Below are positions 57,551-64,000 of a DNA stretch of 64,000 nucleotides, piece by piece. Position numbers and translations under genes: made by a program. The notes beneath the pieces were generated by a model. The model had not been told where the DNA came from, did no database searches, and saw only the letters and a list, made by a program, of their open reading frames with translations. The stretch comes from Streptomyces sp. BK340. Lineage in GTDB: Bacteria; Actinomycetota; Actinomycetes; Streptomycetales; Streptomycetaceae. The stretch is taken from positions 186,001-250,000 of the forward strand of contig NZ_VISR01000009.1 in NCBI RefSeq assembly GCF_007827595.1, given 5' to 3'. Each line of letters begins with the position of its first letter. Within the stretch, counting starts at the first letter, position 1.

Positions 57551-57915
57551 ATCGATCGGGGGAGCATCACCCAGCGGGACACGACGAACGTGACCGGGAT
57601 GGCGGCCGCGGAGGCGAGCAGCGGGGCGAAGCGGCTGCCGGCGTGCAGGACGTCCACGATCACGTACACCCCGGCGGTCGTGATCAGGAAATTGGTGACG
57701 TTGGTCAGCGGGAACAGCAGGAATTTCCGCCAGGTGGGCCGCGTCCGGTAGGTGAAGCGCGCGTTGAGGAAAAAGGAACCGATCATGCTGAGCAGAAAGG
57801 CGAGAATATGCGCGGCCAGGTAGGGCAGCCATGTGAGGAACAACAGGTAGAGACAGTAATAAGTGGCGGTGTTGATGACACCGACCGCAGCAAAGGTGAC
57901 GATCTGTCGCTTCAA
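57544..57915 (-). CDS. GtrA-family membrane protein
   Basis: 123 residues from TTG 57915, which overlaps the glycosyltransferase stop by 4 bases (TTGA). Four hydrophobic spans are visible: IVTFAAVGVINTATYYCLYLLF, YLAAHILAFLLSMIGSFFLNARFTY, FLLFPLTNVTNFLITTAGVYVIVD and FAPLLASAAAIPVTFVVSRWVML. The SFFLNARFTY motif is typical of GtrA. It probably flips a polyprenyl-phosphate sugar made by the neighbouring enzyme. Its 3' end overlaps the argC operator. Confidence 0.88.
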   Translation of the reverse strand: MKRQIVTFAAVGVINTATYYCLYLLFLTWLPYLAAHILAFLLSMIGSFFLNARFTYRTRPTWRKFLLFPLTNVTNFLITTAGVYVIVDVLHAGSRFAPLLASAAAIPVTFVVSRWVMLPRSIA

Positions 57916-58862
57916 GGAATGAGGTCTTTCGTCCGTTCCACATTGGTCGCCTTCACCAGGAAGTGCGGGCGACCCTTCACCTCGTAGTAGATGCGGCCGG
58001 TGTACTCCCCGATCACTCCCAGCATGACCATCTGCACGCCGGCGAGGGCCGTGACGGCGGTGATGATGGTCACATAGCCGGGCGTCTGGACGCCGTTGAC
58101 GAGCGCTGCGCCCACGATCCAGGCGGTGTACAGCCCGGCGCACAGCAGCAGGCCCATGCCGAGCCAGAGGGCGGCGCGCAGCGGCCGGTTGTTGAAGGAG
58201 AGCAGGCCGTCGAGGCCGTAGTTGAGCAGGCTGCGGAAGGACCAGGAGCTGCTGCCGGCCTCACGTGTCGCGTTCTCGTACTCGAAGGTGGTGCTCGGGA
58301 AGCCGACCCAGGCGAACAGGCCCTTGGAGAAGCGGTTGTACTCGGTGAGGTTCAGGACCGCGTCCACCACCCGGCGCGACAGCAGGCGGAAGTCGCCCAC
58401 GCCGTCGACGAGTTCGACGTCGACCATGCGGTTGATGAGCCGGTAGTAGAGGCGGGCGGTGACGGTGCGGGTGGGGCGGTCGCCGGTGCGGCTGCGTTTG
58501 GCGATGACCTGGTCGTAGCCCTGGCCACGCAGCTCCACCATCCGCTTGATCAGCTCCGGCGGGTGCTGGAGGTCGGCGTCCATGACGACGACCGAGTCGC
58601 CCGAGGCGTGCCTGAGGCCCGCGAGCAGGGCCGCCTCCTTGCCGAAGTTGCGGCTGAAGGAGACGTACCGCACCCGCGAGTCGCGGTCGGCGAGGTGCCC
58701 CAGCACGGCGAGCGTGCGGTCCCGGCTGCCGTCGTCGACGTACACGAACTCCATGTCGTGGCCGAGCGGCAGCAGCTCGTCCGCGATCTTCTGGACCTCC
58801 TCGTGGAAGCGTTCGAGGACGTCTTCCTCGTTGTAGCAGGGCGCGACGATCGATATCAGCAT
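57912..58862 (-). CDS. GT2 polyprenyl-phosphate glycosyltransferase (GtrB/DPM1-like)
   Basis: 316 residues. An N-terminal GT-A domain with nucleotide-sugar motifs (ISIVAPCYNEEDVLERFHEEV, EFVYVDDGSRDRTLAVL, VVMDADLQHPPELIKRMVEL) is followed by two C-terminal membrane spans (LRAALWLGMGLLLCAGLYTAWIVGAAL and TIITAVTALAGVQMVMLGVIGEYTGRIYYEVK). It probably moves a sugar from a nucleotide donor to undecaprenyl phosphate in the cytoplasmic leaflet. Confidence 0.93.
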   Translation of the reverse strand: MLISIVAPCYNEEDVLERFHEEVQKIADELLPLGHDMEFVYVDDGSRDRTLAVLGHLADRDSRVRYVSFSRNFGKEAALLAGLRHASGDSVVVMDADLQHPPELIKRMVELRGQGYDQVIAKRSRTGDRPTRTVTARLYYRLINRMVDVELVDGVGDFRLLSRRVVDAVLNLTEYNRFSKGLFAWVGFPSTTFEYENATREAGSSSWSFRSLLNYGLDGLLSFNNRPLRAALWLGMGLLLCAGLYTAWIVGAALVNGVQTPGYVTIITAVTALAGVQMVMLGVIGEYTGRIYYEVKGRPHFLVKATNVERTKDLIP

Positions 58863-58883
58863 GGCGGTCCCCCAGGGGCGCGG

Positions 58884-61472
58884 TCAGAGGGCGGTGGTCA
58901 CGCGCTCGCGTGGCGGTGCGGTCGTGGGCGGTGCCTGGGCGCGTCTGCGGCGCACGGCGGTGAGGGTGCCGAGCAGGGCGAGCGTGAGCACCGAGGCGCC
59001 CCCGACGGCCGTGCCCAGTCGCAGCCCGGGCGGGTGAAAGGTGCAGGTCAGCGAGGTCGTGGTGGCGGCGGTGCCGGCCAGGGGGACGGCGATCAGCCCG
59101 TGGTACTCCCCCGCCGGCCGGGCCGCGCCGCCGCCGGTGGCGCACCGCCAGCCGGCGATCCGGGGCGCGGCGACGACCGCGATCCCCTTGCTGCCCGCGG
59201 GCAGTCGGGCCCGGATCGTGCCGTCGGAGACGGTGACCTCGGTGGCGCCGGCGGCCGTCAGCCGGGCGGCCGCCGCGCGCAGGCGTGCGGTGTCCAGGCA
59301 GCCGATCGCACCGCCCGGGATACGGCCGGGCCGCTCCGGGGTCAGTTCGATGCGCAGCCGGCCGGAGGCCGGGGCCGGGCCGAGCGGCGCCATGGCGGCG
59401 CGGCTCCGCGGGTACTCGAAGTGGAAGCGGGCGGCGGTGCCGGCGCCGTGCTGCCGTGCCGTGCCCGAGTAGTGCGGGGCCCACAGGTACACCTGGGTCC
59501 CGGCCGGGCAGCGGGCCGTGATCGTCGGGCTCGTCACGGCGTTCCCGGAACCGACCCGGCCTCCCCTGGCCGGCTTTCCGGTGTCGCCGTGCACGGCGAG
59601 CCGGGGCACGGTGTAGACGCGGCTGCCGAGCAGCAGTTCCTGGTTGCGGTACGGCGACGGCCCGAAGGGGGCCCGGTCGGGAGCGGTCCGCACGGTCACC
59701 AGCGGCGGCACGTCGCGCCGGGTCACGGTCACCCGGCCGCCGTCCTGCGGCACGTGCTTCTGGTGCGGGTCCGGCGGCGAGTGGACCCGGGCGCCGACCG
59801 AGAAGATCACGTCGGTGACGGCGTTGTCCAGGCTCTGTACGCTGCGGCCGCGCGAGGTCCAGCCGTCGCCGAGCGCGGTGAGCGTACGGCTGAGGACGTC
59901 GGAGGTGAGACTGCTGTAGTACTGGGCCCCCTGGCCGCCCACCAGCATCGGGTCGTTGCCGACGGTCTGCTCGCGGCCGGGGTCGGTCCGGTACCGGGGC
60001 CAGCCATCGGCCCCCGCGACGACGTCCGCCTGCCGCTGCTGCCGCTGTCCCCAGGGCGCGTAGTCGTCCAGGTGTCCGAGGCGCAGCCGGGTGGCCACGG
60101 CGGAGGTGGCGGCCGTCTCGCCGAGCTGCGCACCGAGCAGGAGGACGACGGCCAGGCCGGCCAGCCGGGTGCGCCGGCCCGCGTGGGCACGGGCGAGCAG
60201 GGCCAGCCCGCCGAGCGCGCCGGCGGTGGCGAGCAGCAGCACCGGCCAGGCGAAGGCCCGCACCAGGCCGCTCCGGCCGGCCACGAGGGCGATCAGGGTG
60301 AGCAGCCCGGCCGCCGCCGTGAGCGCGCGCCGGTCGGGCGGGCCGTACGACAGCGCGTGCCAGGCGGCGATCACCAGCAGCCCGCAGAGCACGAAGGCCT
60401 GGCGGTAGGGGCTGCCCTGCGGGGTGGCGAAGGCGTGCCAGACCAGGTGGGTCGGCGCCCACTGCAGCGACAGGGTCACCGCGAGCACGAGGAGCGTCCA
60501 GCCCGCACGCACCCGGACGGGGACCGCGCGGTGGAACGGCAGCGCGAGGGCGAGCAGCAGGGCCGTGATGCCCACGTAGACGGCCGGGGAGCCGAAGCCG
60601 TACGTCGCCGGCAGCAGCCGGGCCAGCACGTCCTCGCTCGCCACCGGGGCGAACTGGCGGACGCGGCCCGGGTAGGCATGCTGGGTGCCGAAGTAGACGA
60701 CCGTCACCAGCGGGGCGGCCAGGCCCATGCCGAGGACCCCGGTGAGCACGGCGCGGCCGGCCGCCGCGAGCGCCCGCCGCCGGGGCAGGTCCGCGAGCAG
60801 CAGCCGGAGCAGCAGGACCAGGGCTGCGCCGGCAGTGGCCATGTAGGCGGTGTAGAAGTTGGCCGTCCAGGCGAGGGCCACGACGAGGACGCCCAGGTGG
60901 CGGCGCCCGGCGATGGCCCACTCGCCGACCAGGCACAGCAGCGGCAGCGCGACGAGGCCGTCCAGCCACATGGGGTTGTAGGAGGCGTCGGCGACGCTCC
61001 AGCCGCACAGGGCGTAGGCGGCGCCGAGCAGGCCGGCCGCCCACCAGGACCCCGCGTCGCCGGCTCGATCCGGACGAGACCCCCCGGGACGCAGGGCGAG
61101 CAGCAGGCAGGCCATGGCGGCAGCCGCGGCCGCGGTCTTCAGTCCGGTGACGACGTACACTGCGAGGTCGATCTCGTCCCGCGGGAAGAGCGCCACGAGC
61201 AGTGCGAACGGGCTGCCCAGATAGGTGCCGATGTCGGGCAGGAAGCTGGAGCCGTAACCGGACTGCCAGTTGACGAGGAGGCCGCCGTCGGCCCTGCCGT
61301 GCAGCAGGTCCCACAGGTGGGCGTGGAAGGGCACGTACTGGTTGCCCAGGTCGTTGACACTGCGGGTGCGGGGGCCGAACGGGTAGCTGCGGGCAAGGAC
61401 GTCGGCGGCACAGAACGCCGTGATCGTGACGGCGGCGGCGAGCAGTGCGGCGGCCCGCCTCGGCCGGGACAT
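58884..61472 (-). CDS. YfhO-family multi-span membrane protein
   Basis: 862 residues with a dozen or so membrane spans in the first 530 residues, then a large extracytoplasmic domain (about 540-830) and a final span (GTAVGGASVLTLALLGTLTAV). YfhO-like features are TRSVNDLGNQYVPFHAHLWDLLHG and NWQSGYGSSFLPDIGTYLGSPFALL. Members act as GT-C-like enzymes that add sugars to envelope polymers. ATG 61472 is chosen over 61580 because the extra 36 codons have much poorer third-position GC. It is the first gene of the three-gene unit. Confidence 0.86.
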   Translation of the reverse strand: MSRPRRAAALLAAAVTITAFCAADVLARSYPFGPRTRSVNDLGNQYVPFHAHLWDLLHGRADGGLLVNWQSGYGSSFLPDIGTYLGSPFALLVALFPRDEIDLAVYVVTGLKTAAAAAAMACLLLALRPGGSRPDRAGDAGSWWAAGLLGAAYALCGWSVADASYNPMWLDGLVALPLLCLVGEWAIAGRRHLGVLVVALAWTANFYTAYMATAGAALVLLLRLLLADLPRRRALAAAGRAVLTGVLGMGLAAPLVTVVYFGTQHAYPGRVRQFAPVASEDVLARLLPATYGFGSPAVYVGITALLLALALPFHRAVPVRVRAGWTLLVLAVTLSLQWAPTHLVWHAFATPQGSPYRQAFVLCGLLVIAAWHALSYGPPDRRALTAAAGLLTLIALVAGRSGLVRAFAWPVLLLATAGALGGLALLARAHAGRRTRLAGLAVVLLLGAQLGETAATSAVATRLRLGHLDDYAPWGQRQQRQADVVAGADGWPRYRTDPGREQTVGNDPMLVGGQGAQYYSSLTSDVLSRTLTALGDGWTSRGRSVQSLDNAVTDVIFSVGARVHSPPDPHQKHVPQDGGRVTVTRRDVPPLVTVRTAPDRAPFGPSPYRNQELLLGSRVYTVPRLAVHGDTGKPARGGRVGSGNAVTSPTITARCPAGTQVYLWAPHYSGTARQHGAGTAARFHFEYPRSRAAMAPLGPAPASGRLRIELTPERPGRIPGGAIGCLDTARLRAAAARLTAAGATEVTVSDGTIRARLPAGSKGIAVVAAPRIAGWRCATGGGAARPAGEYHGLIAVPLAGTAATTTSLTCTFHPPGLRLGTAVGGASVLTLALLGTLTAVRRRRAQAPPTTAPPRERVTTAL

Positions 61473-61728
61473 CTCTTTCACACCCTGTTCCTGTCCGGGT
61501 GCCGCCGCGCGCTGCAATGCATTTTCGGTGCTCCCCCACGGAATGTATGCCTCGTCGATTCGCCGTCTTAGACGGGACATGTTTCTTGTTGGTTGTGCGC
61601 TCAGCGAAAAGTGAGGCGCCTTCTTCCGAATACGGGAAACACCGTGTGAATTTCATGACGCCGAGGAAAACAAATGCTTTCCGGTTGATGTTTTCAAGGT
61701 GAACCGGACCCGGACCCGGGTGCGCTTG

Positions 61729-61748
61729 ACCTGGAGCGCGCTCCAGGT
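61729..61748 (+). promoter_or_regulatory. MerR-type promoter/operator palindrome
   Basis: ACCTGGAGCGCGCTCCAGGT is a perfect 20-base palindrome. It lies between a -35-like TTGACC (61726-61731) and a -10-like TACGGT (61751-61756), a 19-base spacer as MerR-family activators require. The regulator ATG follows at 61764, suggesting a nearly leaderless, self-controlled message. Confidence 0.78.
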
Positions 61749-61763
61749 TCTACGGTTGTGGTC

Positions 61764-62189
61764 ATGACCAGCGGACAGCCTCTCCCGCAGGACCGGGAGT
61801 CCTCGTTGACCATCGCCCAGGTGGTCGAACGCACCGGCCTCTCGCACGACACGCTGCGCTACTACGAGAGGGCCGGCCTGATCGAGCGGGTCGGCCGCAC
61901 CACCGGCAACCAGCGGCGCTACCAGGCGGCCGACCTGGCCTGGCTGGAGTTCCTGCTGCGGCTGCGCGAGACCGGCATGTCGATCGCCGACATGCAGCGC
62001 TTCGCCCGGCTGCGGTCGGCAGGGGACGCGACGGTCGCGGACCGGCTGGAGATGCTCCGCGAGCACCGCGCCGAGCTGGCCGGCCGCATCCGCGCGCTGA
62101 GGCGCAACGCGGTCGCACTGGACGACAAGATCGATCACTACCAACGGCTGCTCCACGAGCGGCAGCCGGGAACGGACGACCTCACATGA
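61764..62189 (+). CDS. MerR-family transcriptional regulator
   Basis: 141 residues from ATG 61764. The winged helix is LTIAQVVERTGLSHDTLRYYERAGLIERVGRTTGNQRRY, followed by the dimerising coiled coil VADRLEMLREHRAELAGRIRALRRNAVALDDKIDHYQRLL. No cysteine is available for metal sensing in the C-terminal part, so it probably belongs to the AdhR-like group that responds to aldehydes or organic ligands. It overlaps the next gene by 4 bases. Confidence 0.93.
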   Translation: MTSGQPLPQDRESSLTIAQVVERTGLSHDTLRYYERAGLIERVGRTTGNQRRYQAADLAWLEFLLRLRETGMSIADMQRFARLRSAGDATVADRLEMLREHRAELAGRIRALRRNAVALDDKIDHYQRLLHERQPGTDDLT

Positions 62190-62626
62190 GCGAGAGCACC
62201 ACCCGTGACGAGCGTTTCGCGTACGGCCTGGAAGTCCTGAAGAAGGTCGACGGCGAGGCCGGGCAGCGGGTCGTCGACTCGCTCGCCGACATCAGCCCGG
62301 AGCTGGGGCACCAGATCGTCTCGTGGGCCTTCGGGGAGATGTACGACCGGCCCGGGCTCGCCCCGCGCGACCGCCAGCTGGTCACCCTGGGCATGCTCAC
62401 CGCGCTCGGCGGCTGCGAGGCCCAGCTGGACGTGCATGTGAACGCGGCACTCAACGTGGGCCTCACGGCCGAGCAGATCACCGAGGCGCTGCTGCACTCC
62501 GCCGTCTACTGCGGCATGCCGAAGGCGCTGAACGCGACCTTCGCCGCGAAGAAGGTCTTCGCCGAGCGCGGGCTGCTGCCGCTCGGACAGCAGCCCGCGG
62601 GCGGCACCGCGGCGGCCTCCGCTTGA
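62186..62626 (+). CDS. Carboxymuconolactone decarboxylase-family protein
   Basis: 146 residues. The CMD fold is shown by FGEMYDRPGLAPRDRQLVTLGMLTALGGCEAQLDVHVNAALNVGLTAEQITEALLHSAVYCGMPKALNA, with Glu, Cys and His in the gamma-CMD arrangement. There is one Cys at GGCEAQ rather than the CxxC of AhpD, so peroxidase activity is unlikely. It probably acts on a small carboxylated or aldehyde compound sensed by the MerR regulator. Its start overlaps the regulator stop (ATGA). Confidence 0.9.
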   Translation: MSESTTRDERFAYGLEVLKKVDGEAGQRVVDSLADISPELGHQIVSWAFGEMYDRPGLAPRDRQLVTLGMLTALGGCEAQLDVHVNAALNVGLTAEQITEALLHSAVYCGMPKALNATFAAKKVFAERGLLPLGQQPAGGTAAASA

Positions 62627-63072
62627 TGACGGGCGGCTTCTGGCCCGTGGCCGACGTCCTGGCCCACCTGGCCGGACGCTGGCGGGTGGAGCGGACCGTG
62701 CGCGATCTGGCGAGCGGGGACGAAGGGCGGTTCGAGGGAGTCACCGTCTTCAGCCCGCTCGACGGCGGCGGACTGCTGCACGAGGAGTCGGGGACCTTCA
62801 CCTGGCAGGGCGTGGCACGTCCCGCGACGCGCACCCTGTACTTCCTGCCCGGGGCCTCGCCCGGCACGGCCGACGTCCGTTTCGCTGACGGCCGGCCCTT
62901 CCACGACCTGGATCTGACCTCGGGACGGTACGCCGTCGGCCACCCCTGTGCGGCCGACCTCTACCGGGGCGAGTTCACGGTCACGGACGCCGGCCACTGG
63001 CGCTCGGTGTGGCGGGTCGGCGGACCGGCGAAGGACCTGCTGCTGACCACCGACTACGTGCGCGAGGGCTGA
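62626..63072 (+). CDS. DUF6314-type protein
   Basis: 148 residues from ATG 62626, overlapping the CMD stop by one base (TGATG). Recognisable parts are LAHLAGRWRVERTVRDLASGDEGRFEG, LLHEESGTFTWQGVARPATRTLYF and VGHPCAADLYRGEFTV, a lipocalin-like barrel pattern. Function unknown; third gene of the MerR-led operon. Its last 19 bases overlap the converging phosphatase-like gene. Confidence 0.82.
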   Translation: MTGGFWPVADVLAHLAGRWRVERTVRDLASGDEGRFEGVTVFSPLDGGGLLHEESGTFTWQGVARPATRTLYFLPGASPGTADVRFADGRPFHDLDLTSGRYAVGHPCAADLYRGEFTVTDAGHWRSVWRVGGPAKDLLLTTDYVREG

Positions 63073-63647
63073 GCCGACCCGCCGTCCAGGCGGAGGTTCC
63101 AGCGGCCCGAGCGGCCCGTCACGGTGGACGTGGACAGCGGGCGGACGTCGATGTTCCAGTACGTCGCGGGCGGCGCCTTCAGGGCGTACACCAGGGCGGC
63201 GCGGATCACCGAGGGCTCGGCGACGGCGACGATCCGGCCGCCGTCGCCCACCGGGCGCGTGTCGAGCCAGCTCGCGACCCGGGAGATGAAGGCCAGCAGC
63301 GACTCGCCGCCGTGCGGGGTGGAGCGCGGATCGGCGAGCCAGGCGTCCACGGCGTCCGGTTCGCGGGCCATCGCCTCGCCCAGTGTCAGCCCGCGCCAGC
63401 GGCCCATGTCGCAGTCGCGCAGCGCGAGCTGGACCAGGGGGGCGTACCCCAGGGCGTCGCCGGTGGCACGGCTGCGCGGGGTCGGGGAGCAGTAGCGCAG
63501 GTCGGCTGCCCGCAACGGCAGCAGGTCCCAGGCCATGCGCTGCACCTCGTCCCAGCCGGCCTGGTCCAGCGGCCGGTCGTCCTCGAAGCGCTCCGCGAGC
63601 AGCGGGGAGCTGCGCGCGGCTGCGACGAACGTGACCCGAAGTGGCAT
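63054..63647 (-). CDS. Histidine-phosphatase-fold protein lacking catalytic histidines
   Basis: 197 residues from ATG 63647. It aligns along the phosphoglycerate-mutase-like family: RPLDQAGWDEVQRMAWDLL, RYCSPTPRSRATGDAL, CDMGRWRGLTLGEAMAREPDAVDAWLADP and GGESLLAFISRVASWL. However, the N-terminal RHG motif is replaced (VTFVAAARSSP), and the second histidine site reads VAVAEPSVIRAAL instead of a SHG-like motif. It is therefore probably not a classical phosphatase and may bind ligand or regulate. Confidence 0.82.
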   Translation of the reverse strand: MPLRVTFVAAARSSPLLAERFEDDRPLDQAGWDEVQRMAWDLLPLRAADLRYCSPTPRSRATGDALGYAPLVQLALRDCDMGRWRGLTLGEAMAREPDAVDAWLADPRSTPHGGESLLAFISRVASWLDTRPVGDGGRIVAVAEPSVIRAALVYALKAPPATYWNIDVRPLSTSTVTGRSGRWNLRLDGGSAQPSRT

Positions 63648-63709
63648 GCGGTGATGGTGAGCCTCGGGTGTACGCAGGTCAAGGCCCGTTACCCGGGGTG
63701 TGCGCCCGC

Positions 63710-64000
63710 TTACCCGAAGAGGTGGACCATCCACTGGTCGGGACGGTCCAGCGGCCGGAAGCCCACCTTCTCGTACACCCCCTGGGCGTCCTCCGTGGCC
63801 AGCAGCATGCGCCGCAGCCCGAAGGGCCGCAGGTGATCCCGGATCCGGCCGACGAACGCCGTGCCGACGCCCTTGCCGCGCACCGAAGGGTCGACGTACA
63901 CGTCGGCGAGCCAGGCGAACAGGGCCCCGTCGGTCACCACGCGCGCGTACGCCACCTGCTCGCCGGAGGCCGTCGCGTACACCCCGAAGTTGATCGAGGA
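63710..64000 (-). CDS. GNAT acetyltransferase, partial
   Basis: The C-terminal 96 residues are in the window; the N-terminus lies beyond base 64000. It contains FAWLADVYVDPSVRGKGVGTAFVGRIRDHL, the acetyl-CoA loop, and the closing AQGVYEKVGFRPLDRPDQWMVH. It resembles the small aminoglycoside-type GNAT group; acceptor unknown. Confidence 0.87.
   Translation of the reverse strand, partial: SSINFGVYATASGEQVAYARVVTDGALFAWLADVYVDPSVRGKGVGTAFVGRIRDHLRPFGLRRMLLATEDAQGVYEKVGFRPLDRPDQWMVHLFG

Noticed and set aside
57963..61571. Long plus-strand open frame opposite the YfhO and GT2 genes
   Set aside because: It is the mirror of strongly coding minus-strand genes and reads as Gly/Ala/Arg/Val-rich filler without motifs.
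61473..61580. Upstream ATG at 61580 for the YfhO-like protein
   Set aside because: The extra 36 codons have poor third-position GC, no ribosome site and a hydrophilic sequence not expected before the first membrane span.

Overview
This window is high-GC actinobacterial chromosome, almost certainly Streptomyces. Three things point there: GC-rich third codon positions with many GTG and TTG starts, the sporulation gene ssgB, and a gene order (ssgB, precorrin/cobalamin genes, metNIQ, glpQ, argH, argCJBDR) that I remember from the S. coelicolor SCO1540-1580 region. That comparison is from memory and was not run. It is core chromosome: I see no insertion sequence, phage gene or CRISPR array.

Layout. 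1-2964: carbohydrate ABC importer operon (two permeases and a binding protein, the first permease cut by the window edge) with a LacI-type operator upstream. 3645-3716: tRNA-Val(CAC). 3778-9000: PGPGW membrane protein, ssgB, a CGNR zinc-finger protein, small membrane proteins, a DsbA-like protein, a double-GNAT protein and the pabC-pabB pair. 10210-10666: five tRNAs (Gly, Cys, three Val-GAC). 10714-15393: zinc-ribbon protein, phosphotransferase, small membrane protein, membrane-anchored Ser/Thr kinase and a TrmH-type methyltransferase. 15468-22512: corrinoid block with siroheme synthase, a giant BluB-CobT fusion and CobL. 22649-35627: GNAT, metQ-metI-metN, HAD phosphatase, membrane proteins, sigma-like protein, glpQ, plsC, a TetR-regulated MFS pump, an aldo/keto reductase and a membrane protein of unknown role. 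35685-38372: argH and argG, with two ARG boxes upstream of argG. 38541-40845: internally duplicated secreted protein, flavin oxidoreductase-like protein and L,D-transpeptidase.

40832-48100 is a coherent redox module. A two-component system is divergent from two ferric-reductase-like membrane flavoproteins, two FMN-binding proteins and ApbE. The likely electron path is NAD(P)H to FAD/haem in the membrane to covalently bound FMN outside. Four CTCTGAG repeats in a mirrored arrangement lie between the divergent units. 48218-51170 is an unusual cassette: a 63-residue His/Gly/Asp-rich peptide, a stem-loop, an ABC exporter, and a Ser/Thr kinase-like protein translationally coupled to the exporter. 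This is my best candidate for an undescribed system.

51194-52547: ECF sigma factor and zinc anti-sigma factor. 52644-57498: argC-argJ-argB-argD-argR with overlapping starts and stops and ARG boxes upstream of argC. With argG and argH this covers most of arginine synthesis plus its repressor. 57544-61472: GtrA, GT2 and YfhO-like proteins, probably decorating a cell-envelope glycan. 61764-63072: MerR regulator with a CMD-family protein and a DUF6314-type protein. The window ends with a histidine-phosphatase-like protein lacking both catalytic histidines and a GNAT gene cut by the edge.
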